The notes: generated by a model from the letters alone, not told the origin. A DNA stretch of 64,000 nucleotides from Halorubrum sp. GN11_10-6_MGM (GCF_005435165.1 NZ_SGUC01000011.1:24015-88014); one strand, 5' to 3'; counted from the stretch's first letter, positions 8,853-17,960 are shown. Numbers and translations are program-made.

Positions 8853-9983
8853 ATGACAGACTCCCGTATCCCGGTCACCGTCCTCAGCGGCTACCTCGGT
8901 GCCGGGAAGACGACGCTCGTGAACCACCTGCTCGCGAACCCCGGCGACCGGCGGATCGCTGTCATCCTGAACGACATGGGCGAGGTGAACGTCGACGCGG
9001 ACCAGATCGCCCGCGAGAACGACGAGGAGGGGGTCGTCGACCTCTCGAACGGCTGTATCTGCTGCCGGCTCCAGGACGACCTGCTCTCGGAGGCGGCGGC
9101 GCTGGCGGACTCCCGGGAGTTCGACTACCTCCTCGTGGAGTCGTCGGGCATCTCGGAGCCCGTCCCGATCGCGCGGGCGTTCACCGAGGGCACCGCGGAC
9201 AGCGACGTCGACCCCCGGGAGCGGTTCCGGCTCGACACGATGGTGACCGTCCTCGACGCCTACGGCTTCTGGAAGGAGTTCGACGCGGGCGAGACGCTTC
9301 CGGGCGGAGCGGAGCCCGAGACCGACCGGCCGCTCGCCGACGTGCTCGTCGAGGGGATCGAGTTCTGTGACGTCCTCCTCGTGAACAAGACCGACATGGT
9401 CCCCGACGACGTGCTCGACCGGATCGAGTCGGTCGCGGAGCGGCTGGGACCGCGGGCGAAGCGGATCCGGACCACCTACTCCGCGGTCGACCCCGACGAG
9501 GTGCTCGACACCGGGCGGTTCGACTTCGAGGCGGCGAAGGGGTCGGCGGGCTGGAAGCGCGCCATCGCCGACGAGGAAGCCGGAGGGCACGACCACGACT
9601 GGGAGGAGAGCGGCGGCCACGACCACGCCCATCCCGAAGGGGCGGCCGCCGCCCACGGGGTCGGATCGTTCGTCTACCGCTCCGGCGACCCGCTGGACCC
9701 GGGCGCGCTCGCCGAGTGGCTCGACGACTGGGACGGGTCGATCATCCGCGCGAAGGGCGTGGTCCGAGTGGCGGGCACCGACGAGGTGATCGGGGTGAGT
9801 CAGGCCGGGCCGTCGGTTCAGGCCGGGCCGATCGGCGAGTGGGGGCCCGAGGACGACCGTCGGACGCGGCTGGTGTTCATCGGCGAGGACCTCGACGAGG
9901 CGCGGATCCGGACGGAGCTGACCGGGCTCGTCGCGGACGGGGACGACCCGACGGCCGACCCGGACGCGGTGTTTCCGGTTTAG
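8853..9983 (+). CDS. COG0523/CobW-family metallochaperone GTPase
   Basis: A 376-residue SIMIBI GTPase with Walker A GYLGAGKT (13-20), the family metal-binding CxCC motif (GCICC, 67-71), ESSGISEP switch region and NKTD base-specificity motif. A His-rich loop around residues 247-270 (GGHDHDW...[10 protein letters not shown]) precedes the C-terminal CobW domain. Such proteins deliver metals, often zinc, to client enzymes under limitation. Which metal is not shown by the sequence. The stop overlaps that of a convergent small gene. Confidence 0.9.
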   Translation: MTDSRIPVTVLSGYLGAGKTTLVNHLLANPGDRRIAVILNDMGEVNVDADQIARENDEEGVVDLSNGCICCRLQDDLLSEAAALADSREFDYLLVESSGISEPVPIARAFTEGTADSDVDPRERFRLDTMVTVLDAYGFWKEFDAGETLPGGAEPETDRPLADVLVEGIEFCDVLLVNKTDMVPDDVLDRIESVAERLGPRAKRIRTTYSAVDPDEVLDTGRFDFEAAKGSAGWKRAIADEEAGGHDHDWEESGGHDHAHPEGAAAAHGVGSFVYRSGDPLDPGALAEWLDDWDGSIIRAKGVVRVAGTDEVIGVSQAGPSVQAGPIGEWGPEDDRRTRLVFIGEDLDEARIRTELTGLVADGDDPTADPDAVFPV

Positions 9984-10159
9984 ATACCCAGCTCGCTCCG
10001 CAGGTCGTCCCACTCGTCGTGGAACCCGTGGGTCGACTCCGTCTCCGCGCCGACCGCCGACTGGTACGTCTCGTCGTACTTCAGCAGCTCCCCCCACCCG
10101 TCGTGGAAGGCCCAGTTACAGTACTGACACATGTCCGGGACCACGCCCCGGAGTGACAT
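9980..10159 (-). CDS. small protein with a single CxxC knuckle
   Basis: A 59-residue protein, or 49 residues if translation starts at the Met at 10132, immediately before the CQYC motif (MCQYCNWAF). The remainder is acidic and aromatic ([12 protein letters not shown]...). One CxxC pair is half a zinc or Fe-S site, so dimerisation or a partner would be needed to complete it. It ends inside the stop region of the convergent CobW GTPase. This is compatible with a metal-homeostasis role but does not prove it. No family recognised. Confidence 0.55.
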   Translation of the reverse strand: MSLRGVVPDMCQYCNWAFHDGWGELLKYDETYQSAVGAETESTHGFHDEWDDLRSELGI

Positions 10160-10299
10160 ACCGGTTTCGGCGCACCGAGTCGCGAGGGGGCGGGCGGCGA
10201 ACCCCCCGCGTTTCGGGGGACTCGACGCCGACGACACCCTGAACCGTGTGGAACGTTTACAACCCGTAGACACGGGGGGACCCGCGTCGACGAACGAAA

Positions 10300-10467
10300 A
10301 TGGCGACTTACAGACGCGGCGGACACGTCCGCGGGGGCGACGACGGAGTGGAACGCGAGTGCGACCTGTGCGACTGGCACTGCGTGGCCGACACGTACCC
10401 GACGCTGATCAGACGGTACCAGACGCATCTGCGGGCGGACCACCCGAAGGCGTGGCTCAGGGCGTAA
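10300..10467 (+). CDS. small C2H2-like zinc-finger protein
   Basis: A 55-residue protein, with ATG at 10300 and TAA at 10465-10467. It contains Cys21-x2-Cys24 followed by a helix ending in His43-x4-His48 (CDLC...TYPTLIRRYQTHLRADH in part), a C2H2-like zinc-binding pattern with a longer loop than the classical finger. The N terminus is basic and Gly-rich (YRRGGHVRGG). A possible TATA element (GTTTAC) is at 10256. Small one-finger proteins are frequent in haloarchaea and mostly uncharacterised. Confidence 0.7.
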   Translation: MATYRRGGHVRGGDDGVERECDLCDWHCVADTYPTLIRRYQTHLRADHPKAWLRA

Positions 10468-10539
10468 CGAAGGCGCGGCTCGGGGCGTGAGTGCGGCGGA
10501 AAAAACGGCGGATCGATCGCGAGGGGCTGAGCCGGTGTT

Positions 10540-11709
10540 TCAGGGCTCCAGCAGGACCTTCGTGACGCCCTCCTCGCGGGCGTCGAACGCCTCGTACATC
10601 TCCGGCGCCTCTTCGAGGTCGACCCGGTGCGAGACGACCCAGCTCGGGTCGGCGCGGCCCTCGATGATCATGTCGCGCAGGTACCGGTTGTACTCTTTCA
10701 CGTTACACTGACCGGTCCCGCACTTGAGCCCCTTCTCGAAGAACTTCCCGAAGTCGATACCGAGCCGCCCCTGTGCGGCCATGTCGTCGGGCGCGCCGGG
10801 GTCCTCCGGAACGTACAGCCCGGGGACGCCGAGCTGGCCGGTCGGACGGACGACCCGGATCAGGTTGTTGAGGACGACCGCCGGGTTCTCCTTGGCCGGC
10901 TGGTAGGAGTAGTCCTCCGTGTCCTGGTCGACGTCGTCGGGGTCGGTCGCCTGATACCCGACCGCGTCGACGCCCTTGTCGACCATCCCGCCGTGTTCCT
11001 CGATGATCTGGTCGACCGGGTCGCCCTCGGAGAAGTCGATGGCGTGCGCGTCGCAGTGCTCCTCCGCGAGCTCCAGTCGGCTCGGTACCTGGTCGACGAC
11101 GTAGATCTCCGCTGCGCCCTTGATCTTCGCGCTGTAGGCGGCCATCAGGCCGACCGGGCCGGCGCCGAAGATGGCGACCGACTCGCCCGGCTGGAGGTCC
11201 GCCAGCTCGGTGCCGTGCCACCCGGTCGGGAAGATGTCCGCGAGCAGCGAGAACGCGTCCTCGTGTTCGCGCCCCTCGGGCAGCTTCAGGGCGTTGTGGT
11301 CGGCGTACGGGACGCGCAGTTTCTCGGCCTGTCCGCCCGGATACGGGCCCATGGCCACGTAGCCGTACGCGCCGCCCGCGAACCCGGGGTTGACGTTGGT
11401 ACAGAAGCCGGTGAACCCTTCCTCGCAGTTCTGACAGAAGCCACAGGAGACGTTGAACGGCATGACGACGCGGTCGCCCTCCTCTAACGTCGATACGGCC
11501 TCCCCTACCTCGCTGACGATCCCCATGTTCTCGTGACCGAAGACGATCCCCTCCTCGGCCGCGGTCCGCCCCTCGTACATGTGGAGGTCGGAGCCACAGA
11601 TACAGGACGTCGTGATGTCGACGACGACGTCGTTCGGGTGTTCGATCTCCGGTTCGTCCACGTCCTCGACGGCCACCTCGTAGGGGCCCTGATAGACAAC
11701 TGCTCTCAT
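10540..11709 (-). CDS. fdhA: glutathione-independent formaldehyde dehydrogenase (zinc-dependent)
   Basis: A 389-residue medium-chain dehydrogenase. The catalytic-zinc segment SCICGSDLHMYEG and the GHE motif are present. A structural-zinc loop of four cysteines (CGFCQNCEEGFTGFC) and the NAD-binding IFGAGPVGLMAA are also clear. The insert after residue 240 and the NNLIRVVRPTGQLGVPGLY region are typical of the nicotinoprotein-type formaldehyde dehydrogenase/dismutase group rather than simple alcohol dehydrogenases. It faces a formate dehydrogenase gene across a shared regulatory region, which fits oxidation of formaldehyde to formate and on to CO2. Confidence 0.88.
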   Translation of the reverse strand: MRAVVYQGPYEVAVEDVDEPEIEHPNDVVVDITTSCICGSDLHMYEGRTAAEEGIVFGHENMGIVSEVGEAVSTLEEGDRVVMPFNVSCGFCQNCEEGFTGFCTNVNPGFAGGAYGYVAMGPYPGGQAEKLRVPYADHNALKLPEGREHEDAFSLLADIFPTGWHGTELADLQPGESVAIFGAGPVGLMAAYSAKIKGAAEIYVVDQVPSRLELAEEHCDAHAIDFSEGDPVDQIIEEHGGMVDKGVDAVGYQATDPDDVDQDTEDYSYQPAKENPAVVLNNLIRVVRPTGQLGVPGLYVPEDPGAPDDMAAQGRLGIDFGKFFEKGLKCGTGQCNVKEYNRYLRDMIIEGRADPSWVVSHRVDLEEAPEMYEAFDAREEGVTKVLLEP

Positions 11710-11917
11710 GTTGGTTCCGATTGTATCGTGTTAACAAACCATAGTAAATGTTTTTCCATGATATTTCACGGTTAATATGAATTGCCTTGATTTTGTTAAT
11801 CGGTGACTCGCCCCGAACGGGGATCACCGGGGCCGTTTCCCGGGCGCCCCACCGACACACTCATGAATTGTGACGATGAATCATGTTATATGTACGCACA
11901 CAACGGTGGTGGGCTCG
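11710..11917. promoter_or_regulatory. divergent control region, formaldehyde / formate dehydrogenases
   Basis: This stretch is markedly AT-rich at 11717-11800. It contains an inverted pair, TTAACAAA (11731-11738) and TTTGTTAA (11792-11799), a candidate operator. A GC-rich hairpin-like stretch (CCCCG/GGGG, 11811-11822) follows. TTATATGTA at 11885-11893 lies 25-33 bases before the ATG at 11918 and is a good TATA box for the formate dehydrogenase gene. Confidence 0.5.
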
Positions 11918-14059
11918 ATGTCCAGTGAACCGGACGACGCGACGAAGACGATCTGTCCGTACTGCGGCGTCGGCTGCGGGATCCGCGTGCTGGAGGGCGA
12001 CGAGCCGGGCGAGATGCGCTTCATGCCGTGGGCCGACGCGCCGGTGAACGAGGGGAGCGTCTGTATCAAGGGCGGGGCGGCGACGCAGGTCGTCGACCAC
12101 GAGGACCGGCTGACGGAGCCGTTGATAAAGGAGGACGGCGAGTTCCGCGAGGCGACCTGGTCCGAGGCGCTCGACCGCGTCGTCGACGAGATGGAGGGAA
12201 TCCGCGACCGACACGGCCCGGACGGGATGGGATTCTTCGGCTCCTCGAAGACGTTCAACGAGGAGAACTACCTCATCCAGAAGCTGGCGCGGCGGTACGG
12301 CACCAATCAGGTCGACAACTGTACGCGCATGTGTCACGCCTCCACCGTCTGGGCGCTGCGGACCAGCCTCGGGATGGGCGCGATGACGAACAGCATGGCC
12401 GACCTGGAGGACTCGGCGGACGTGCTGTGGATCCAGGGCGCGAACCCGGGCGAGCAGCACCCGATCGCCAACAGCCAGTACTTCAGGCAGGCCGTACTGG
12501 AGGGCGCGACGGTCATTCAGGTCGACCCGCACGCGAACAAGACCACCCGGTCGTTCGAGATCGACGAGACCGACCGGCACATGCACCTCCAGCTGAAACC
12601 CGGCACCGACATCCCCCTGTTGAACATCGTCCTCAAGACGATCTTAGAGCGCCACGAGGAGGACCCCGACGCGGGCTGGATCGACGAGGCGTTCGTGGAG
12701 GAGCGCACCAAGGGGTTCGACCACCTGAAAGAGACGCTCGCGGACTTCGACGTGGAGGCGGCCGCCGAGGAGTGCGGCGTGCCGCTCGAAGACATCGAGC
12801 TCGCCGCCGAGAAGTACGCGATGGCCAACGACGCCGCCATCTTCACCGGGATGGGGATGAGCCAGCACACCTGCGGCGTCGACAACGTCCAAAACGAGAT
12901 CAACCTCGCGCTGATCACGGGGAACCTCGGCCGCCCGGGCACGGGCGTCAACCCCCTGCGCGGACAGAACAACGTTCAGGGCACCTGCGACGTCGGCGCG
13001 ATGCCGAACGTCCTCCCGGGGTACCAGCTCGTCGACGACGACGAGGCCCGCGAGTCCGTCGAGGACGTGTGGGGCTTCGAGGTCCCCTCGGAGCCGGGGC
13101 TGACGAACGTCGAGATCTCGCACGCGATCGGCGACACCGTCCACGGGCTCTACGTCATGGGCGAGAACCCGATCATGAGCGAGCCCGACGGCAACGAGAC
13201 GGAGCGCCGGTTCCGCGAGGAGCTCGACTTCATGGTGGTCCAGGACATCTTCATGACCGAGACCGCCGAACTCGCGGACGTGGTCCTCCCGGCGACCACG
13301 TGGGCCGAGCGCGACGGCACCGTCACCAACACCGACCGCCGCGTCCAGCGCATGCGCGGCGTCCACAAGGTCCACGAGAACACGCGCCACGACCTCGACA
13401 TCCTCTGTGAGGTCGGCGACCGACTGTTCGACGGCGACGAGTTCGACTTCGACGGCCCCGAGGACGTGTTCGAGGAGCTCCGCGAGGTGTGCCCGATCAT
13501 GCACGGGATGACCTACGACGCGCTCGGCGAGACGGGGATCCACTGGCCCTGCTACGAGGAGGGCGACGAGGGCGACTCGTACCTCTACGAAGACGAGTTC
13601 GAGACCGACGACGGCCTCGGTCGCATCGAGGGCGTCGTCCACCAGGAGCCGAAGGAGGTCCCCGACGAGGAGTACCCGCTCGTACTCACGACGGCCCGGC
13701 TCGAGGAACACTACAACACGGGGACGATGAGCCGGCGGTCGCCGACGCTCTCGAACCAACACCCGGAGAACTTCGTCGACATCCACCCGAACGACGCCGA
13801 GCGGTACGGGATCGAGGACGGCGACGACGTGGTTCTCAAGTCCCGCCGCGGGGAGATCACCGTCCGCGCCGACGTCACCGAGGACATCAAGGAGGGCGTC
13901 GTCTGGACCACGCCCCACTTCGCGGCCGCCTCCGCGAACCGCCTCACCAACGACGTGCTCGACGAGCGCGCCAAGATCCCCGAGTACAAGGCCGCGGCCG
14001 CCGAGATCGAGGTCGGCATCGAGGCCGCGGGCGACGACGCGGCGTCCGCCGACGACTGA
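11918..14059 (+). CDS. fdhF: formate dehydrogenase alpha subunit (molybdopterin enzyme)
   Basis: A 713-residue molybdopterin oxidoreductase. An N-terminal [4Fe-4S] site (Cys13, 16, 20, 49) is followed by the relay Lys51. Cys139 in RMCHAST takes the catalytic Cys/Sec place next to His140 of formate dehydrogenases. The C-terminal molybdopterin dinucleotide domain (about 590-700) has TGTMSRRSPTL and NANRLTN-like motifs. Chosen start is 11918, since the TATA box sits inside the extra 16 codons of the GTG at 11870. No beta or gamma subunits lie nearby, so the electron acceptor is unclear. Confidence 0.9.
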   Translation: MSSEPDDATKTICPYCGVGCGIRVLEGDEPGEMRFMPWADAPVNEGSVCIKGGAATQVVDHEDRLTEPLIKEDGEFREATWSEALDRVVDEMEGIRDRHGPDGMGFFGSSKTFNEENYLIQKLARRYGTNQVDNCTRMCHASTVWALRTSLGMGAMTNSMADLEDSADVLWIQGANPGEQHPIANSQYFRQAVLEGATVIQVDPHANKTTRSFEIDETDRHMHLQLKPGTDIPLLNIVLKTILERHEEDPDAGWIDEAFVEERTKGFDHLKETLADFDVEAAAEECGVPLEDIELAAEKYAMANDAAIFTGMGMSQHTCGVDNVQNEINLALITGNLGRPGTGVNPLRGQNNVQGTCDVGAMPNVLPGYQLVDDDEARESVEDVWGFEVPSEPGLTNVEISHAIGDTVHGLYVMGENPIMSEPDGNETERRFREELDFMVVQDIFMTETAELADVVLPATTWAERDGTVTNTDRRVQRMRGVHKVHENTRHDLDILCEVGDRLFDGDEFDFDGPEDVFEELREVCPIMHGMTYDALGETGIHWPCYEEGDEGDSYLYEDEFETDDGLGRIEGVVHQEPKEVPDEEYPLVLTTARLEEHYNTGTMSRRSPTLSNQHPENFVDIHPNDAERYGIEDGDDVVLKSRRGEITVRADVTEDIKEGVVWTTPHFAAASANRLTNDVLDERAKIPEYKAAAAEIEVGIEAAGDDAASADD

Positions 14060-14073
14060 GCGGCGTCCGCTTT

Positions 14074-14541
14074 TTATACGCTCTCTTCCAGCACCGTCTC
14101 GTCGCCGTGCTGGACCGCGACCCGGTCCGGGATGGGTGCCTCGGTGAACGCGACGGCGACCGCGTACGGATGGGGTTCGGCGACGTCCGAACAGACGTCG
14201 GCGTCCGAGTCGGGGTCGTCCTCGGACCGAATTCGGAGCCGGAGCGTCGCGTCGTCGAGCGCCACCTCGAACAGCGAAACGCGGTAGCAGCGCGTGGGCC
14301 CGTCGAGCAGCGATCCGGCCACGACCAGCCGTGGCGGGTCCTCGTCGAGGCGTCGGCGCACCTCGGCGACATCGTTCCCGCCGCCCTCGGTGACGTCGAG
14401 GTCGCCGTCGTACGCTCGTCGGAACGTCACCTCGGCGCCCTCGATCGTCGTCGGGTCGTCGCTCCACGGCGGGGTCGGGCAGCCCGCGAGCGGGACGGTC
14501 GAGAAGGCGGCCGCGGACGCGAGGAGGGCTCTGCGGCGCAC
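14074..14541 (-). CDS. putative Tat-exported lipoprotein
   Basis: A 155-residue protein starting at the GTG at 14541. It opens with a twin-arginine-like segment (RRRALLASAAAF) and an LAGC lipobox at residues 17-20, so it should be exported by Tat and lipid-anchored, as is usual in haloarchaea. The mature part has beta-rich character and two further cysteines. No known domain recognised. The open frame continues far upstream but without protein-like content. It converges on the formate dehydrogenase gene. Confidence 0.7.
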   Translation of the reverse strand: MRRRALLASAAAFSTVPLAGCPTPPWSDDPTTIEGAEVTFRRAYDGDLDVTEGGGNDVAEVRRRLDEDPPRLVVAGSLLDGPTRCYRVSLFEVALDDATLRLRIRSEDDPDSDADVCSDVAEPHPYAVAVAFTEAPIPDRVAVQHGDETVLEESV

Positions 14542-14664
14542 ACCCGGGTCGACGCGGAGCGCCGTGAAGTGTCTTGTGCGGGCTGCGGGGGCGCCGAGCG
14601 GCGCGCGGTCAGTCGCCACCGCCGCATCCGAAACCACTATCCCCGATCCGGCAAATTCCCCGGT

Positions 14665-14982
14665 ATGGACTGGCCACACGACCCCGACGGCGAGCAGGGG
14701 AGCGAGGGCATGCGGCAGTACGGCCACGCCGTGCTCGCGAAGAAGATCGACGAGGAGGAGGACTTCCCGCTGACGGCGGCGGAGTACGTCGAGCAGTACG
14801 GCGACCACCCGATCCGGATCGACTTCGAGACGGTCGTCTCCGTCGAGGAGATCTTCGAGGGCGTCGAGAAAGAGGAGTTCGCCGACTTCGTCGAGTTCCA
14901 CCAGGAGCTCGGCCGCGCGATGCGTGAGAACGGCTACTGGTTCTACGAGGGCGCCGACCAGTTCGTCGACGGCAGCGCCTGA
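14665..14982 (+). CDS. DUF5785-like conserved haloarchaeal protein
   Basis: A 105-residue acidic, helical cytosolic protein (MDWPHDPDGEQGSEGMRQYG at the N terminus, GYWFYEGADQF near the C terminus). I recall a conserved halobacterial family of this shape, assigned here as DUF5785 with moderate confidence. No catalytic motif, signal peptide or membrane segment is visible. It is a single-gene unit between a lipoprotein gene and a long non-coding repeat. Confidence 0.75.
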   Translation: MDWPHDPDGEQGSEGMRQYGHAVLAKKIDEEEDFPLTAAEYVEQYGDHPIRIDFETVVSVEEIFEGVEKEEFADFVEFHQELGRAMRENGYWFYEGADQFVDGSA

Positions 14983-15019
14983 ATCCGGGATTTTCGATTT
15001 CCGTGTCGTTCTTTTAGAC

Positions 15020-15392
15020 GCAGCCCCAGCCGCGGCCGTACGACGATGTTTATAAACGGCCGATCGACACGAACTCTTCCGAAGCCCCAGTCGCTCGGCT
15101 GTACGTATCTGTTTATAAACGATTCTCCGACACCGACACCCCCGAAGCCCCAGCCGGGAGGACTCGATGCGCTCGCTGCGGTCCTCAGTCACTCACTTCG
15201 TTCGCTCCTTGCGGTCCTTGCGTCGCGCGTCTTCGTCCTCCCGGCTGCCCCTTCGAGTCCCACCCGCACAGCACCGCGACCGCACCTCACCCCTCCCCAG
15301 CCTCGTCGGCCTCCCTCCGGTCGGCCGACTCCCTCGCGCGTGCTGTCTCGCGGCCGCCGAGGGCGGCCGCTCGCAGGCACGCGCCACCGCAC
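15020..15392 (+). repeat. dispersed haloarchaeal repeat, copy A (three head units)
   Basis: No gene is visible in 14983-15514. The head has GCAGCCCCAG (15020) and GAAGCCCCAG at 15081 and 15144, with TTTATAAAC at 15049 and 15112, so the unit period is 61-63 bp. Each TTATAAAC starts 31 bases before the next GAAGCCCCAG. A 240-bp tail follows, with CTGCCCCTTCGAGTCCCACC near 15246 and CAGGCACGCGCCACCGCAC at the end. Similar copies lie at 33806-34073 and 34608-35018. Confidence 0.85.
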
Positions 15393-15482
15393 ATCGTTCG
15401 TTTATAAATGTCGCAGCGATGGTCTAGTTCTCGTCCGATGGAATCGCCACGGCCGAGTCGGCCGCTCGGCCGACCCTCGACT

Positions 15483-15490
15483 CTTTTAAG
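15483..15490 (+). promoter_or_regulatory. TATA box of dgcN
   Basis: CTTTTAAG lies 32 bases upstream of the ATG at 15515, the normal archaeal spacing for a leaderless transcript. Confidence 0.6.
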
Positions 15491-15514
15491 AACTCCCGGG
15501 GCGACCGTCTCGGC

Positions 15515-16591
15515 ATGAACCACGAGCGGATCGCGGTGCTGGCCCACGAGAAGTTCCCCGACCGCGCGAAGACCGCCCTCGGCGTCATGCGCTACGGCGA
15601 CCAGGACGTCCGGGCCGTCCTCGACCGCGACCGCGCCGGCGACCGCGTGCGCGACCACGTCCCGGACCTCGCGGACGCGCCGATCGTCGACTCGTTCGCG
15701 GACGCGCACGCCGCGGCCGACGGCGACCTCGACGCCTTGTACATCGGGATCGCGCCGATCGGCGGCGGCTTCGACGAGTCGTGGCGCGGCGACGTCGAGG
15801 CCGCGATCGAGACCGGCTGCGACGTGGTGAGCGGCCTCCACTACTTCTTAAACGAGGACGCGGAACTGGCCGCGCTCGCGGATGAACACGGGGTCGACCT
15901 CGTCGACGTCCGGAAGCCCGACGACGACCTGACGGTCGCTAGCGACGCCTCGGGCGACGTCGACGCCGACGTGGTGTGTACGGTCGGCACCGACTGCTCC
16001 GTGGGGAAGATGACCGCCTCGCTGGAGATCGTCGCGGCCGCCCGCGAGCGCGGGGTCGACGCCGCGTTCGTCCCCACCGGACAGACCGGGATCATGATCG
16101 CCGGCTGGGGGAACCCGATCGACCGCGTCGTCTCGGACTTCGCCGCGGGCGCCGTCGAGGAGATGCTCGTCGAGGTCGGCGACGACCACGACCTCCTCGT
16201 CGTCGAGGGGCAGGGGAGCATCGTCCACCCCGCCTACTCGGCGGTCACCTGCGGCATCCTCCACGGGTCGATGGCCGACGGGCTCGTGCTCTGTCACGCC
16301 GCGGGCCGCGAGGCCGTCCACGGCTACGAGTCGTTCGACCTCCCGCCGCTCGCCGACTACGTCGACCTCTACGAGGGCCTCGCGACGCCGGTCCACGAGA
16401 CGAGCGTCGTCGCGGGCGCGGTCAACACGAAAGACGTGACCGACGACGCGACCGCCGCGGAGACCGTGGCCGACTTCGCCGACGAGGTCGGAGTTCCGGC
16501 CGCCGACCCGGTCCGCGACGGCGCGGACCGCATCGTGGACGGGATCGTCGACGCTGGACTCGGGGGCGGCGGAGACGGGAGCGGCGAATGA
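15515..16591 (+). CDS. dgcN: DUF1611/DgcN-type D-glutamate N-acetyltransferase
   Basis: A 358-residue DUF1611 protein with a P-loop-like GTDCSVGKMTAS around residue 152 and the family segments PTGQTGIMIAGWG and VVEGQGSIVHPAYS. DgcN-type members acetylate D-glutamate in a D-glutamate catabolic route described for marine proteobacteria and halophilic archaea. The next gene overlaps by four bases and encodes the dipeptide-epimerase-like DgcA that would racemise the N-acetyl product, so the pair fits that pathway. An older, looser annotation would be NAD-dependent epimerase of unknown function. Confidence 0.82.
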   Translation: MNHERIAVLAHEKFPDRAKTALGVMRYGDQDVRAVLDRDRAGDRVRDHVPDLADAPIVDSFADAHAAADGDLDALYIGIAPIGGGFDESWRGDVEAAIETGCDVVSGLHYFLNEDAELAALADEHGVDLVDVRKPDDDLTVASDASGDVDADVVCTVGTDCSVGKMTASLEIVAAARERGVDAAFVPTGQTGIMIAGWGNPIDRVVSDFAAGAVEEMLVEVGDDHDLLVVEGQGSIVHPAYSAVTCGILHGSMADGLVLCHAAGREAVHGYESFDLPPLADYVDLYEGLATPVHETSVVAGAVNTKDVTDDATAAETVADFADEVGVPAADPVRDGADRIVDGIVDAGLGGGGDGSGE

Positions 16592-17634
16592 GCCTCGAAG
16601 CCGAGTTCGAGCGCGTCTCGCTGCCGCTGGAGAACCCGTTCGGCATCTCACGAGGGACACAGACCGAGGCGGAGAACGTGATCGTGCGGATCACGGACGG
16701 TTCGGGGACGACCGGTATCGGCGGCGCCGCGCCGTCGAGCCACTACGGCGAGACGGCCGACACCGTGGCGGCGGTGCTGCCGGCCCTCCTCGACGCGGTC
16801 GAGCGCGTCGGCGACCCCCACGCGATCCGCGAGATCGAGGCCGAGCTGCGCGCGGTCGTCGAGGGCAACCCGGCCGCCCGCTGCGCCGTCTCGATCGCCG
16901 TCCACGACCTCGCGGCGAAGCGGTTCGGCGTCCCGCTGTACCGCCTGTGGGGGCTCGACCCGAGCGCCGCGCCGAAGACGTCGTTCACGATCGGGCTCGA
17001 CGAGACGGACCGCGTGCGCGAGAAGGCCGCCGACGCCGTCGCGGCGGGCTACGACGTGTTGAAAATCAAGCTCGGCACCGACCGCGACCGCGAGCTGGTC
17101 GACGCGGTCCGCGACGCTGCGCCCGACGCCCGGCTGCGCGTCGACGCCAACGAGGCGTGGACGCCGAAGGAGGCGGTGGCGAAGAGCGCGTGGCTCGCCG
17201 ACCGCGACGTGGAGTTCGTCGAACAGCCCGTCCCGGCCGAGAATCCCGAAGGCCTCCGGTACGTCTACGAGCGCTCGGAACTACCGATCGCCGCCGACGA
17301 GTCCTGCGTGACGGCCGCGGACGTGCCCGCGATTGCCGACCGCTGTGACATCGCGAACCTGAAGCTGATGAAGGCCGGGAGCCTCTCCGAGGCGCGGCGA
17401 CTGATCGCCGCCGCCCGGGCGCACGGCCTCGAAGTGATGTGCGGCTGTATGATCGAGTCAAACGCGTCGATCGCGGCCGCCGCGCAGCTCGCGCCGCTCC
17501 TCGACTACGCCGACATCGACGGCTCGCTGCTGCTCGCCGAGGACCCGTACGCGGGGGTTCGCCTCCCAGACGGGGAGATTCGGCTCACGGAGCAGGACCG
17601 CGCGGGGACCGGCGCGCGCCCCGCAGGGGAGTGA
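16588..17634 (+). CDS. dgcA: enolase-superfamily epimerase, DgcA (N-acetyl-D-glutamate racemase) type
   Basis: A 348-residue muconate-lactonising subgroup enzyme. Catalytic and metal residues are in place: the KxK motif in VLKIKLG, metal Asp in VDANEAW, Glu in VEQPVP, Asp in ADESC and the far Lys in NLKLMKAG. By sequence alone this is an L-Ala-D/L-Glu-type dipeptide epimerase. Its overlap with dgcN (ATGA) makes N-acetylglutamate racemisation the likelier role. The cell has no peptidoglycan, which also argues against murein dipeptide recycling. Confidence 0.85.
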   Translation: MSLEAEFERVSLPLENPFGISRGTQTEAENVIVRITDGSGTTGIGGAAPSSHYGETADTVAAVLPALLDAVERVGDPHAIREIEAELRAVVEGNPAARCAVSIAVHDLAAKRFGVPLYRLWGLDPSAAPKTSFTIGLDETDRVREKAADAVAAGYDVLKIKLGTDRDRELVDAVRDAAPDARLRVDANEAWTPKEAVAKSAWLADRDVEFVEQPVPAENPEGLRYVYERSELPIAADESCVTAADVPAIADRCDIANLKLMKAGSLSEARRLIAAARAHGLEVMCGCMIESNASIAAAAQLAPLLDYADIDGSLLLAEDPYAGVRLPDGEIRLTEQDRAGTGARPAGE

Positions 17635-17744
17635 GGGGATCCGGAAGTCGAAAGGCGACTGTCGCGGCACGGCCCACTCTCCGAAGACACGTCAGGCCGA
17701 AACGGCGGGTGGTTTGAAGACGGCAAAACGGTCCGTTCTCTCGA

Positions 17745-17933
17745 TCAGTCTCTCCGTTCGGATCTGTCTCTCATCCGTTTTTCGTGGTACATCTTGAACC
17801 CGTAGAGCACGATTCCGACACCCAACACGAACAGGCCGATCGGAACCCAGATCCAGGCGGCGCTCAGCAGGGCCAGGAGGAGGGGGATCGCGATCAGTAA
17901 CCCACCGATCCAGATGAGGTGTTTGGGGACCAT
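17745..17933 (-). CDS. small two-helix membrane protein
   Basis: A 62-residue protein with two hydrophobic helices (about residues 5-25 and 27-47: IWIGGLLIAIPLLLALLSA and IWVPIGLFVLGVGIVLYG) and a basic tail (KMYHEKRMRDRSER). Start at 17933 is supported by a TATA element 28-35 bases upstream. The longer in-frame extension reads as low-quality sequence. It lies next to the PspA gene in the same direction, so a membrane-stress role is conceivable but unproven. Confidence 0.65.
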   Translation of the reverse strand: MVPKHLIWIGGLLIAIPLLLALLSAAWIWVPIGLFVLGVGIVLYGFKMYHEKRMRDRSERRD

Positions 17934-17960
17934 CGCTACGGGCCGATCCGTGTCCGATCG

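Noticed and set aside
10203..10221. CCCCCCGCG/CGGGGG hairpin between two small divergent genes as a terminator.
   Set aside because: No T-rich tract follows on either strand, and both neighbouring genes point away from it, so nothing would need termination there.
12644..14467. Very long antisense frames opposite the formate dehydrogenase gene, and similar ones opposite many other genes.
   Set aside because: High-GC coding DNA leaves antisense frames open by chance. Their translations are Arg/Pro/Gly-rich or mirror the sense gene, with no domain pattern.
15020..15153. Regularly spaced repeats that might be a CRISPR array.
   Set aside because: There are only three short repeats at 61-63 bp, the spacers share sequence (TATA boxes) and there are no cas genes. 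The same unit recurs at two other places as a dispersed repeat.
15240..15262. TTCGAGTCCC in the repeat tails, similar to a tRNA T-arm.
   Set aside because: No acceptor, D or anticodon stem can be drawn around it, and it occurs in all repeat copies in the same non-tRNA context.
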